Source of the DNA: Aphanomyces cochlioides
Lineage: Eukaryota > Oomycota > Saprolegniomycetes > Saprolegniales > Verrucalvaceae
NCBI GenBank assembly: GCA_019828595.1
Contig: JAHQRK010000014.1
Location: 186,001 to 250,000, forward strand
Length of the DNA stretch: 64,000 nucleotides
Direction of reading: 5' to 3'
This document shows, one piece after another, positions 22,994-33,095 of the stretch (its first letter is position 1; the number at the start of each line of letters is the position of its first letter). The notes under the pieces are model-generated. The model was not told where the DNA came from. It worked only from the letters and a program-made list of their open reading frames with translations, and did no database searches. The position numbers and the translations under genes were made by a program.

Positions 22994-23805
22994 TTATTAT
23001 CATGTAAATCCGTCATACCGGAGAATAAATTCATATCGATGCCGCAGGGACAATGCATCCTCTTCGTATCGTTGTCTTGGAGTTTACGAAAGAACCTTGG
23101 ATTACTCGAAGCTGGCGTTTCTTTGTGTAGTCAATTACTATCACTGTACAGCTCCGCATCAATCCATGCCGCAATTTTCCACCGCGATGGAGTCGTGACG
23201 GCGCCGTGCTGACCACAGCGAACGTTTCCCCATGTGGCAATCCCCACGAACAAAACAAAAACGATCCCGGAACGCGATCCTGTTGGATCGCATGGCCAAT
23301 TCTGCTCGTGTAACAATGGGACAATCGTTGCTATACGTCGTTCGACGCGACCTTCCTGGCCGATTTCTCCGCAAAGTGGCGGCGACGTCAAAACGTGCAG
23401 AAACGAAAGGGAGGAGGGCCATTACGTAGCGTCATTTCTGCGAGTGTGGCTGCTCCGGTCAAGTGCAAAAACGGCTCGCAACATCCTGTGTACACCAATC
23501 AAACCATGGCTGTGGTTGTCACATGGTCTGTCACATGCACGTGGCCTTTCTGCGCCACGTCGTTCACAATGAGCTGGCCATCATCTAAAGCATTCAACCA
23601 CCTCAATGCGCCCCTCTTAGAGGCTACAGACGCAGCCATCATCGGTATAAAGCTGTGGAAATTTTGTAGGCAAAGTTTCGACTCTCCCAAGGCAATCGTA
23701 GCTGAAAAATTGCAAAAGATAGATAATTGATATCGTGACAAGGTATTTCGACCGACGCAGTTGGTGGATGCTGAAATATTGCGCATTTCTAGTTTTGCTG
23801 ACACG
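22994..23805. other. Unassigned region between MITE and small gene
   Basis: Overlapping frames on both strands (for example 23395-23730 +, 23499-23921 -) show no recognisable domain. No gene is called. Confidence 0.35.
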
Positions 23806-24174
23806 ATGGGACTCTTTAGCCCGCCGCTGCGATCGGCACGCGTGGACGACGCGCGCGCCCGAAAGGCTCGATACGACGCCGAAGTGAAGAAGATCAAAGA
23901 CATACTTAAGAGCCACGACACACAGCACCATGTCCTCCCGCTCTCGTTTTACAATCACATCAAGCCACCCGTGGAACCACCGCAGAAGATGCAAAAGACG
24001 CTTGAAATGGTCTCTGGACGCAAGATTCCATTCACAACTGCCTTGGCAACCCGCATTAGACGAAAGGGTCTTGGTTCAATACCCGAAGAAAATACTTCAC
24101 CGGCAACGCGAGACAGAAAGCGCAGAAATTGCAAGCTCGTCAAAATGGGAGCCACCATTAAGCTCATCTGTTAA
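23806..24174 (+). CDS. Hypothetical basic protein
   Basis: Frame of 122 residues from the ATG at 23806, starting MGLFSPPLRSARVDDARARK. The first third is Arg/Lys/Ala/Asp-rich and likely helical (ARKARYDAEVKKIKDILKSH). It is followed by a Pro-rich stretch (IKPPVEPP) and a basic tail with RRKGLGSIPEENTSPATRDRKRR. G/C-rich third positions suggest real coding, but I do not recognise the family. It could be one exon of a larger gene, since the frame is open upstream to 23761. No function is proposed. Confidence 0.4.
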   Translation: MGLFSPPLRSARVDDARARKARYDAEVKKIKDILKSHDTQHHVLPLSFYNHIKPPVEPPQKMQKTLEMVSGRKIPFTTALATRIRRKGLGSIPEENTSPATRDRKRRNCKLVKMGATIKLIC

Positions 24175-24600
24175 TTTACCAGTAAATAATTATGAGCTCT
24201 GCTCTTTCCATTGAATCCTCCTTCTTGAGTCATCGTAGCGTTGGCGATTGCGTTGACCACTGCTAGCGTTTCGTCGACGCAGGAAAGACTGTCGGCAACG
24301 GATGCTTGGCAGTTAGTCAGAAATATTCAGCAAGGCACTTTCGCTGCGCGTTTCTATTCAATCAAGCAAAAGAAATGCACTCATTCTATATCACTTGTAT
24401 ACGAATAAAGCTCATTGATGCATCGCAGAGGAGCTAGAGCGTCGGCAGAATGTGCCCACGGTGTCGATCCAATCCACACACCGCGTCTCCTGCAAATTTT
24501 ACCTTCTTTACGTACAGTAAAAAAGTGCAAAGTGTAAAGTGTACGGCAACTTGACACATTACAACATGAACTTTTGTTACTTGCATGGCCAGCACAATGT
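24175..24600. other. Intergenic, no recognisable gene
   Basis: Low-content sequence upstream of the relic at 24601. A minus frame (24381-24653) has no motif I recognise. Confidence 0.35.
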
Positions 24601-24861
24601 GGAAACCAAGTGAGGTGTTGAACCGTCTTCTTTTGTCGTATGTGGTCGAGCAAGAAGCCAAAGGCCGTCCTGGGGTGTCAATCTTAGAGGGCACCGAGTT
24701 TGAGAAACATTTCAAGAACGTTGTCGACGAGCTCGTGGCCCAACAGATTGTCATTGCGAAGCAAAAGATCGCCGAGCTTGAGGGAACCCCTGCGTCTACC
24801 CTCGAAGTCTAACAACGCTTTTCAAACGACTTGACGCCGGCTAAGTTCTTTGGTCGATATT
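24601..24861 (+). pseudogene. 3' relic of the nucleotidyltransferase-like gene
   Basis: Translates to a close match of the last about 85 residues of the 505-aa protein at 28722-30239: LLSYVVEQEAKGRP, EKHFKNVVDELVAQQI, IAKQKIAELEG, then DLTPAKFFGRY. A TAA codon at about 24811 interrupts the frame where the full-length protein continues, and everything upstream of the C-terminal segment is missing. It is a truncated duplicate about 4 kb from its parent, with several transposons in between. Confidence 0.75.
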
Positions 24862-25100
24862 AAAACGATAGCAAGCGCGTACAGCGAACCATCTAATTTG
24901 TAAATATATAATATTGCTGCCAGCCGTCTCTATTTTGACGAGATACACGTTGCTACGGAAGATTAAAGTCCTGAGGACTCAACCGCGGCTCCATCGCTCA
25001 CGCAGGCATTCCCGATAGCAGGGCAACCCAACGATACAAGGTCTTTTTCACTGAGTGTTTAATGTTTGCTATTGAATACCCTTCACTTTCGCTTAAAAAG
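24862..25100. other. Intergenic
   Basis: About 240 bases between the relic and the Tc1-like element. Nothing recognised. Confidence 0.3.
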
Positions 25101-25511
25101 TACTACACCATTTGCCGGTTTAGTTCGCATAACTTGCGATATATTTCGTATCATTTGCAATATATTATGCATTACGTGCAATATATTTCGAATGACTTGC
25201 ATTTAATTTCGTGGCCGGCGACGAAAATCGATTCATATTTCGCATGACTTGCATTATATTTCATACCTCTTGCATTTAATTTCGTATTTTTTAGCTGATA
25301 TTTCGTATCACTTGCATTTAAATTCGCAGCTAACAATTAAAAATTATTCATTTCCAATTTCCTCCTGGGCTGAATGCTTCGAAGATTACCGACTTTGGCG
25401 AGGAAACGTGTATCTTGTACTACCCAAAGTGTTATGACTGGGCAATGTTAGATTGCATATAGAGTCTTTCTCTACACGTGTAGTCTCAACTGGTGTGCCC
25501 ATGCCATGGAC

Positions 25512-25657
25512 ATTCGAAAATGCACCAAAGCTTGCCTACAATTTTAAAAAGCGCGCGAAAGTTTCGCTACACTATGATACTTCAATAAAGTATTGAAGTG
25601 CGCCAAACTCTCGCGCGCTTTTTGAGCCTTTAGGCAAGATTTGGCGCATTTTCGAAT
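25512..25657. repeat. Foldback hairpin element
   Basis: Imperfect palindrome with arms of about 65 bases: ATTCGAAAATGCACCAAAGC at the left matches the reverse complement of the right end (ATTCGAAAATGCGCCAAATC). Both arms share an AAAAAGCGCGCGA core. The centre is a tight stem-loop ACTTCAATA-AAG-TATTGAAGT. It could be a small MITE that inserted in the Tc1-like element or a hairpin source of small RNAs. Confidence 0.75.
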
Positions 25658-25723
25658 ACATCCTGCCATGAACACATCAGCAGAGACTACGCGCGCGGTA
25701 GTGCAAGAATCTATGTAGATCTA

Positions 25724-26916
25724 ATGTTTGACCAGACACAAACCCGTGGGAAGTACAAGAAATATTTTTCGTCACCGAAGAAGAGAATCATCCAAGTATG
25801 CAACTCGGGGGAAGATTGGAAAGCCATTGCCCGAGCAAATGGAGTCAGCGAGTCCACAGCTCGGACATGGATAGTAAATCAAGACTCTGTTCCCAAACAA
25901 AGAGGTAATACTGAAGAGTTGAAAACTTAACCGATACATAGGAGGTCATAAGCCGTGTCTTATCGATGAGTCTCGTGCAGATGAGGTGCAAATGTGGGTT
26001 GAACACGATTGTCAACTCACTTTGGACGAGATCTGCGTGAGACTTAACGACAAATACGGAATATGCGCTTCTCGGTCAACGGTTCAGAGAGTCTTGCAAG
26101 GGAGGGTGCTCACTTACAAGACTCTCCATTACGAGCCGTTGCAATTGAATTCAGAGGAGTTCAAGGAGCTCCGTCGCAACTACGTCCGATTCCTGCGTGA
26201 AGCTATAGGTCTCGGAAAAATTCCTATATGGATCGACGAGACCAATTTCAATATTTTTACGTCAAGAACAAAGGAAAGGTCAAGACGAGGAAGTCGTGCT
26301 GTTTCAGCGCGAGGGTCCACTCAGCATGGAAAAAATTTGCACCTTATTGGTGCTATGTCTGCTACCAACTTTTTCTACTGTGAAATGAAGCGCGGTTCTT
26401 ACAAATCAGACGATGCCAATGAGTGGCTTCGCCGAATGCTTCGCAGTGCAATTGAGTCAATTGGAAGCTTTAATGACATTGTTGTCATTGCTGACAATGC
26501 CCCTTGTCACTCCAAGTATTTATTTGAAATATCTATTTTAACTGTTTGATAGATTGTCAAGAGTCATCGAAGATGACGAGTTTTTTGGCGTTCAGCTTCT
26601 GAAACTTAGCCCTTACTCACCGATGCTCAACCCATCGAGAATCTTTGGTCATCGATGAAAGCATTCATCAAAACTCGTTTGCGAGAGCGTTTAGCTGCTT
26701 TTCTTGGCCGTCCTCCCGACGGACAAACACGAGAAGAGTTTCGAATTCAGTATTTAGAGCATATTGCTCGAGATGCAATCAGAGGTAAATATGAATTTTT
26801 GATACCTAACTCATCATGTAGCGGTCGACACTTCTGGTTTCGGTCGCTACATCATACGACTGGATAGGTTCTATGGCATTACTGAAGCTCTAGGCAACAT
26901 GGAAGTTGGAGCCTAG
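25724..26916 (+). pseudogene. Tc1/IS630-like transposase, one frameshift
   Basis: Exons 25724-25904, 25942-26515, 26553-26784 and 26822-26916 are separated by three introns of exactly 37 nt each. N-terminal helix-turn-helix region (VCNSGEDWKAIARANGVSES) and a second one (LTLDEICVRLNDKYG); catalytic motifs IWIDETNFNIF (first Asp), VVIADNAPCHS (second Asp) and NPIENLWS (Glu). In my splice model 35 residues lie between the second Asp and the Glu. Summed exons are one base short of 361 codons, matching a single-base deletion near 26632 just before the catalytic Glu. The copy is thus recently inactivated. Confidence 0.85.
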
Positions 26917-27358
26917 ATTAAATGAGCAATTTTTGCAGATCATGAATTGACGTAAACTCTTTAATGGATTTCATTTTTTGATGACCACGAAATCGAATGC
27001 AAGTGATACGAAATATAAGCTAAAAAATACGAAATTAAATGCAAGAGGTATGAAATATAATGCAAGTCATGCGAAATATAAATCGATTTTCGTCGCCGGC
27101 CACGAAATTAAATGCAAGTCATTCGAAATATCTTGCACGTGATGCGAAATATATTGCAAATGATACGAAATATATCGCAAGTTATGCGAACTAAACCGGC
27201 AAATGGTGTAGTATTCATCATCAATGTGAAGGGTTTCCTTTCAAACAGATTCTAACCTGTAGTCTTTTTCTTCGCCCTTCCATTCAGGTATTACACAGTT
27301 TAGTCCAATAAGATGTTCAAGACGCACTGTAGGCCATTGTCACAGTTTCACATACAGT

Positions 27359-27728
27359 ACTAGACCTCCGACGCAGTTTCTAGTATGTCTTCATTCATCT
27401 CTGTCAAGAGCATCATAGAGCGCAACACGGTCGCGCTTGGGAGTTGTCGTGGCTGGGAAATGGGGGTGGTCATGGTAATTGAAAAGTGTTTATGTGAGTG
27501 CGTGAAAGATGAAGTCCTCCGCTATTCCTGCATTTCTCTGTGCAATTTGAATCTCCATTGTACACGACGACAATCTCACCTCTATGCGCGTCTTTGCGTT
27601 GCTTCGGCAAGATTCTGTACATCTCGTACAATTGCACATAGATGACGCCAAATAGGAAGTCCACGGTATGTTTTAATATGAAGTGGCATATTTGTACTTG
27701 TGAGTAGAAACTGCGTCGGAGGTCTAGT
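27359..27728. repeat. 24-bp inverted repeat pair
   Basis: ACTAGACCTCCGACGCAGTT plus four further bases at 27359-27382 is repeated in inverse orientation at 27705-27728, with no mismatch seen. About 320 bases lie between the arms. It may mark a small inserted element. Confidence 0.6.
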
Positions 27729-27812
27729 GTGAGCAAAGAGTCGAGCTGGGCTAGAAGCCGAAATGTAAGCTCGCAGTGGTCATGCACATCGAGCTCTGGC
27801 AGCTTGGACAAA

Positions 27813-28442
27813 ACTTTTAGCAAGTCTGAAAAGTGAAGAGTTTGCAAACTTTTTTCTTCGTTCGATTTTCGTGAAGTATGAAGTGTGAAATCTTCAGAAA
27901 TTAGGTTTAGCAAGTCCGAAAAGTATATTTCAATACATATGTTCTATTGTAGTCAATCCTGCCATTGTCGGATAACAGGCCGACACATGTGGTCTCGTCC
28001 ACTGTCAGGGCGTCGAGAAGGAGGCCATGCTATTGAGACCGACAGCAGTGCAGAACCATGTGTAGAAAGACATAGGGATAAATGTTCGCGAGGATTCCTC
28101 GCGAGAACGTTGCGTTGTTTCGAGGGTTCATTCTCATTGAGACGACAATTTCAAGTGTAAAACATCCACATCATGGAGCAGACCCCACAGCCGACCCTGC
28201 GTGCATTAGCTTATGACTTCGTGGAAAAAATACAGTAAGTGAAGAAGTATTTCATTGGCCGATGATGTCTTTGAACCCTACATGGTACAAAGTCTGAAGT
28301 CTGGAGCGACTTCGGACTTCAGGGCCAAAAGTTTGTAAACTTCCTCACTTTTCAGACTAGTTTTCAGACTTGGTGTCCAAAGTTCGAAATTCGAATCGAA
28401 GTTTAAGTCTTGTGAAAACTAGATTTCAGACTTGCTAAAAGT
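27813..28442. repeat. 19-bp inverted repeat pair
   Basis: ACTTTTAGCAAGTCTGAAA at 27813-27831 and its exact reverse complement at 28424-28442. Related half-words occur between the arms. It could be the ends of an undescribed MITE of about 630 bp. Confidence 0.5.
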
Positions 28443-28721
28443 CTCTATTGTTGTAACTTTATTGTCCATGTGTCAAGTTTACGTTAACTTACACTATACG
28501 TCAACTTGATGGACTTGACGTCAAGTCAGCAACCAGCATTCAGGTCGCAACCAGACCACCACTCACATCCAAGAGCCAAGGCACAGATCGTCAAGTCATC
28601 TTGATCGCAAAGTGCTTTCCATGTTGAGAGGTCGCAAAGTCACTTCCATGTTGAGAGATCGCTACGTCCTTTTCAAGCCAACAGATACCAAAGTCATTTT
28701 CAAAATCTATCCAAGATCATC

Positions 28722-30239
28722 ATGAGCCAATCTTCCATCGTCGACATCCAAGGCCGCGCCGCTACTTCCACCGAGCTCTTCACCTTGGCAGATATTTCGT
28801 CTGTGCGTAACTGGGATTACACGCTGCCGACGTTGACCCGACCACATCGATTCACGGAGCGCAAGACATGGACCAGCGCGTCCTCCTTCGAGACGAATCT
28901 TTTTGCTGTGTACCCCGTGCTGAAGAAGATCAGTCTGAACAACTTGGCTCTCATGGGAGGCTCAGTACTGTCGCTGTTGACGGGGGCGTTCACGTCCAAG
29001 GATTTGGATTTCTTCGTCGTGACGGATCAACCTGAATTGTCGAAGGAAGCTGCGTACGAATATGCCCACAATCGAGTGAAGCAATTCATCCGTGATGTGT
29101 ATACATTCATGGCCACATCCAACGAATCCTTGAAGCAATTGCAAGAGGAGAAGCAAAAGACCAAGCCAAGCTTCAAGATTGAAAACAAGAAGTTTTACAA
29201 ACTCGAAGATTTCCGCGTCCGCCGTGTCTTGAACGTGTACACGGTCGAAGTCCCTCAAGTGCACGATTCACGAAAGAAAAACTCCGTGACGATTCAATTG
29301 ATCACAACGCCACATGCAAGTATTGGCGAGCTTGTCCAGGAAGCGGATCTGGGCTGTACAGCCATGGCCTACTACAACCACGAGGTTTGGTTTTCCGAAC
29401 GCGCCAAGTTTTCGTTTGAAAATGTGTGCTTTGTCGTCGACGGCAAGACGACAAGCCCGTTCTACATTGACCGCGTGATCAAATACTTTGATCGTGGCTT
29501 TGATGTGATTCTTCCATACTTGGACGAGACGAAAATCCGCAAACTCAACTTTCAATTTGGAGTGGCGGAAGTGCTCGATCTCCCCTACTTGACTGTCGTC
29601 GTGAATCAGCTCAAGGACAAGAAAATCTTTGTGACATCGATGGCCAAGCCCGAACGCTTGCGAGAGACCGAAGAAGACGCCGCGGCTTGGACTCCATCGT
29701 TGTTTTCCTTGTACAACAACGCTGCTCAGGCAAGCAGCATGAACGTCGGGACGATTATCCACCACAATATCATTTGCCTCATCAATGGAACACACGACGC
29801 ATTGATCGTGCATGGAGAAGGCGCTAGCTATGAAAAAGCCTTTCGCCCACGGCCCTACATCACGGAACGAATGCTCGTCAACACTTACGAGACGGTGCGC
29901 AATTCCGTCTACTGCTACAATGCGCTCAACATTCAAAAGCTGCTCCAGTATTTCACAGTCTTGACGCCAAGCGCGCTGTTGAATCGAGTTCTCATGGCGT
30001 ATGTGGCTGATCAAGAGGCGAAAGGCCGCCCTGCAGCGGCCATGTTGGACGGCCCCGCGTACGAAAAACATTTCAAAGAGATCATCGACGAGCTTGTGGC
30101 CCAACAGATTGCCATCGCCAAGCAAAAAATCATCGAGCTTGAGCGGGTGACGGCGTCGCCCCTCGAGGTCCAAAAGCGATATCCAAAGGACTTGACACCA
30201 GACAAATTTTATGGCCCGTACTACAAACCTCAGTTGTAA
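28722..30239 (+). CDS. Nucleotidyltransferase-like protein, unknown family
   Basis: 505 residues, intron-less, clean ATG start and TAA stop. Residues about 78-100 read ALMGGSVLSLLTGAFTSKD followed by LDFFV. This fits the GGS-x(n)-D-x-D signature of the polymerase-beta-type nucleotidyltransferase superfamily; a third acidic residue cannot be placed by eye. The middle part is mixed alpha/beta, and the C-terminus has a long charged helix (DELVAQQIAIAKQKIIELE). Proteins with such a single signature and otherwise unfamiliar sequence occur in large DNA viruses and in fungi and protists, so horizontal origin is possible but unproven. High third-position G/C contrasts with the surrounding AT-rich repeats. 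A truncated relic is at 24601-24861. Confidence 0.6.
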   Translation: MSQSSIVDIQGRAATSTELFTLADISSVRNWDYTLPTLTRPHRFTERKTWTSASSFETNLFAVYPVLKKISLNNLALMGGSVLSLLTGAFTSKDLDFFVVTDQPELSKEAAYEYAHNRVKQFIRDVYTFMATSNESLKQLQEEKQKTKPSFKIENKKFYKLEDFRVRRVLNVYTVEVPQVHDSRKKNSVTIQLITTPHASIGELVQEADLGCTAMAYYNHEVWFSERAKFSFENVCFVVDGKTTSPFYIDRVIKYFDRGFDVILPYLDETKIRKLNFQFGVAEVLDLPYLTVVVNQLKDKKIFVTSMAKPERLRETEEDAAAWTPSLFSLYNNAAQASSMNVGTIIHHNIICLINGTHDALIVHGEGASYEKAFRPRPYITERMLVNTYETVRNSVYCYNALNIQKLLQYFTVLTPSALLNRVLMAYVADQEAKGRPAAAMLDGPAYEKHFKEIIDELVAQQIAIAKQKIIELERVTASPLEVQKRYPKDLTPDKFYGPYYKPQL

Positions 30240-30941
30240 ATTCATTGTTATTGCCATTTAAACATTAGACCATTGTCGTCTTCTAACTCCTGGACCGCCC
30301 CCACATCGATGAGCAACAGATGGACCGCCCCTTGGGGTCATACTTGGACAAAACATCGAACGAGCGTCGTTGTTTCCTCCCACAGAGGCACTTTGTCCAA
30401 GTTTTCACCATCGCTGGGTTGAAATTGCGTCTGCTGTCGTCCAGATTGTCGAGCTGGATGCTTCTTGGTGAGGTGCTAGGCCTAAACATGACCGCCGTGG
30501 CATTTGCTCTCCATCCTGAAGTCCCCAATTCATGCGTTTCCTTGTCAGCTTTGCGCTGGTGGCACTGCAAGAGCTTTCATAGACCCTTCCGCGGAGGCTA
30601 CGCGGCTAGCATTCCGATGCCACTGGCACCCACAACAGGTAGATGAATGGCAATTCATGGAGCGCCAGTGGCATCAGCAGGGAAGCTGCTTTGACTTCGA
30701 TGAGATTTGCAAATCCTCTCGCGGTGTACAAAGTATGAAAGGGCGGGTGACTCTTGAGTTTCGAGCTCGCACTTTGGACAGATGCGGTCAGCTTCACTTG
30801 GTACGTCTTGCTTGGCCTTGGACGATTATTCCATCTTGAGGTACTCTCAACACAATGTTCATTCAAGGAAATTACACGTTAACTCTCCGGATAATTATCC
30901 GGATAATACATATTCTGTATTTGGGCACAAAACAAACTGTT
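30240..30941. other. Intergenic, no recognisable gene
   Basis: Downstream flank of the preceding gene with short repeats (GGACCGCCCC twice near 30291 and 30321). CCGGATAATTATCCGGATAA lies near 30888, a palindromic site also seen in the promoter at 57786-57910. No gene is supported. Confidence 0.4.
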
Positions 30942-32587
30942 CTTCCTCCGTTCTGATGTACTGTGGCCAAACCAAAATTTCATCTTTTCCGCTTTACAGT
31001 GGCCAAATCAGAAAATAGAGGAAAATGATTGGATGAAACAACTTGAATGAAACTTAATTGGACAAAATCCCTGCATTTGCATGGCAAATCTTCTCTTGAA
31101 GGCCGCAATGGTTTCTCCATCCCAAGGCGACGGCAGTAGACGAACAAGACACTTCCAATTCATCGCCACGCCTTTTGATGGCTTCTTTTCGCAAATGAGG
31201 TAGTTTGTATCTGTTGTCTCCGCTCAGTTCAATGACTAGACACATCACACCTCGCAGAGTGTGAAAGACATCACTCAATTTGCCGGGCTTGAGATTGACA
31301 AAAGCATTCAACGTTGCGGTCACAACTTCGTCAATCGACTTGCTGAACGTCTTGTGTTGCAGATTTTGAATCGCACTAAAGAAGCCAAGGTCCAGGACGT
31401 TCAAGTCCGGACTGTTGGGAGGCTGTCGCAGCAAGTGAAACTTCCAGCCATCGGTAGATTGATTGAGTAGCGCAACTTCATTAATCCGTCGATGTGGAGA
31501 AGCATTGTCTTGTTGCAACCACACAGTCTTGTGAGGAAACTTTTCACGAATGGCAGGGATCACCTTTTGCAGAACAAATTCTTCATATAGCGCCGCATCA
31601 ACACTGACACATTTTGTTTCGAGGGTGCCCGGCTGCGGGACGATTTCTTGAGTTGCGCTTGGCCGGGACTGTCTCAATGAAGGGCCAAATCCCAAGTCGT
31701 CCATCAAAGTAACAATTGCGCTCATAGTCCCAGCAAGTCTCAGAGACGGCAGCAAGAAACATAACCTTTGTTATGAAGCGTTTGCTCTTGCATGAGCGCT
31801 TTGGTGCTTCTTCGCCTTTGCACAAGTAAACCACTCTTTTGTCGACCTCAGCGTTGAACCATTTTTCGTCTAAATGGACGATTTGCATCATTGGCTGGAA
31901 TGGATGGTTTCCATTGGGGTCGGTGACTGCTGAGTTGACATGGTTAAGGCAGAACTCCAAACGCTCGAGTTTGTTTTTGTCCGTCAAGAGAGGTTTCAGC
32001 CTGGTGGTTGTTCGTTTGATGACGGCTGCTTTGATGCCACGATGAAGCACGCTCAGAGAGGCCGGTGGCAGCAGAAATATCGCGCAGACAGGTGCGCTGG
32101 GGTAGTTTAAGCGCTCTCACCTTTGCGTCTACAGCAGCAGCAGTGTTGATTTGTTTTCTCCCCACACGTCCCGCCTTCTTGTTTTGCATGTCGCCCATCG
32201 TGAAGCCACGCCACACTTTGGAGATTGTCTTTCTGTGATACCTAAAATGTTGGGATGCCATGACAAATGCCCCTTGCTTGGGCTTACCATTAACCACCCA
32301 CTGCTGTAAGAACCGCACAACGGCCATCTTGTCGTTGTTGAGCTCTCTGGACTTGATGGCTCCGTTTAAGACTTCTGTTGACATGGTGGAATGACTTGGA
32401 CAATGACTTTCTCTAAACGAGGCGATTTCCCCTTCAAATCGTCGTTTTTATGTCTGCAGTCAATTGTAGGAAACCTCTATTTTTTAATGCACTTTCTAAT
32501 GACATATTACTGCTTTCTTTTTATCAAGACATCGATTTTTAGGGTCGCACCAAAGGTGTTTGGCCACAGTAAAGTGGAACAGAGTAG
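30942..32587 (-). mobile_element. mariner-like (DD39D) transposon, decayed
   Basis: Ends share TACTGTGGCCAAAC in inverted orientation (30959 and the reverse complement ending at 32571). Outside that are Stowaway/plant-mariner-like termini (CTTCCTCCGTTC at the left; reverse complement of the right CTACTCTGTTCC). TA borders the right end; TT is at the left, perhaps mutated. It contains a broken transposase on the minus strand. The exact outer ends are uncertain by a few bases. Confidence 0.8.
31054..32384 (-). pseudogene. mariner transposase DD39D (frameshifted)
   Basis: Read in three successive frames. N-terminal helix-turn-helix (KTISKVWRGFTMGDMQNKK, LRDISAATGLSE); catalytic HLDEKWFN with the first Asp; WLQQDNASPH with the second; NSPDLNVLDLGFF with the third. 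Thirty-eight residues separate the second and third Asp, so the spacing is DD39D as in plant- and oomycete-type mariners. Frameshifts lie near 32040 and 31750, so no full protein is made. Confidence 0.85.
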
Positions 32588-33095
32588 TACCACAGTTGCT
32601 TTCAAATAATTTCTCCTTGATGGATCCAACCTTATAAAGAACGCAAAGAATCAACCGACTATGTACTTGGTCGCATATTGTACAGCGTTGTCTTTGGCTA
32701 GCTGTAGCTGGCTGCTACAGCGCAGTGGTGACTGACTGTAGCTTTCAAACTCGAGTACTCATTCGCTTCGACCGCTGTCAATTGTCGTCCAGAGCTCCAT
32801 GGACGCGGCCATGGACTCGATAATCCACCACGCCGAGCTGTCGATTGCCATGCGCAGTCTCTACTGTTCTCGACTCCCACTGAGGTGATGATTGCAGTCG
32901 GTCGCGTTGTCGTTGTAATTTAGAACATCCGCTAAAATTCGAACATTTAGTGGCCCAATATTCTATATTTCAAAGTGCGATTTTCTATCAAAACGCCAGC
33001 CAGGCCGAAAGTTCACCCATCTGATGGCCAATTTCTGAGTTGCCGGCTCTCCCAAAGCAAGTCGCGGCATGAATCCACTTGAGGCTTGGCTCAGA
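32588..33095. other. Intergenic upstream of chitinase pseudogene
   Basis: No recognisable gene. Contains repeats of TAGCTG/CTGTAGC near 32695-32740 and the former promoter of the GH18 copy. Confidence 0.35.

Larger units (their letters stand above)
25101..27213 (+). mobile_element. Tc1/IS630-like transposon with long TIRs
   Basis: 2.1-kb element with inverted ends TACTACACCATTTGCCGG, bordered by TA. The arms (25101 to about 25330 and about 26985-27213) consist of near-tandem approximately 20-bp units. It carries a single transposase gene with three introns and one frameshift. A hairpin element (25512-25657) sits between the left arm and the gene. The copy at 22341-22993 is its internally deleted derivative. 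Confidence 0.88.
27214..28721. other. Repeat-like intergenic region
   Basis: No recognisable gene. A minus frame at 27470-27913 (147 codons) has no known domain. The region holds two inverted-repeat pairs (27359-27382/27705-27728 and 27813-27831/28424-28442), many scattered CAGACTT/AAGTCTG words at 28290-28440, and a GCGAGGATTCCTCGC palindrome near 28090. The last 200 bases form the probable promoter of the gene at 28722, with short repeats such as TCCATGTTGAGAG at 28618-28660. Confidence 0.45.

Noticed and set aside
22341..27213. CRISPR-like array from regularly spaced TTTCGTAT...TTGCATT words
   Set aside because: The repeats have no unique spacers, occur in inverted arms with TA borders, and belong to transposon ends in a eukaryote.
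29268..30257. 329-codon frame antisense to the 505-aa gene
   Set aside because: Shadow frame caused by codon bias. The sense protein is supported by its independently retained relic at 24601-24861.
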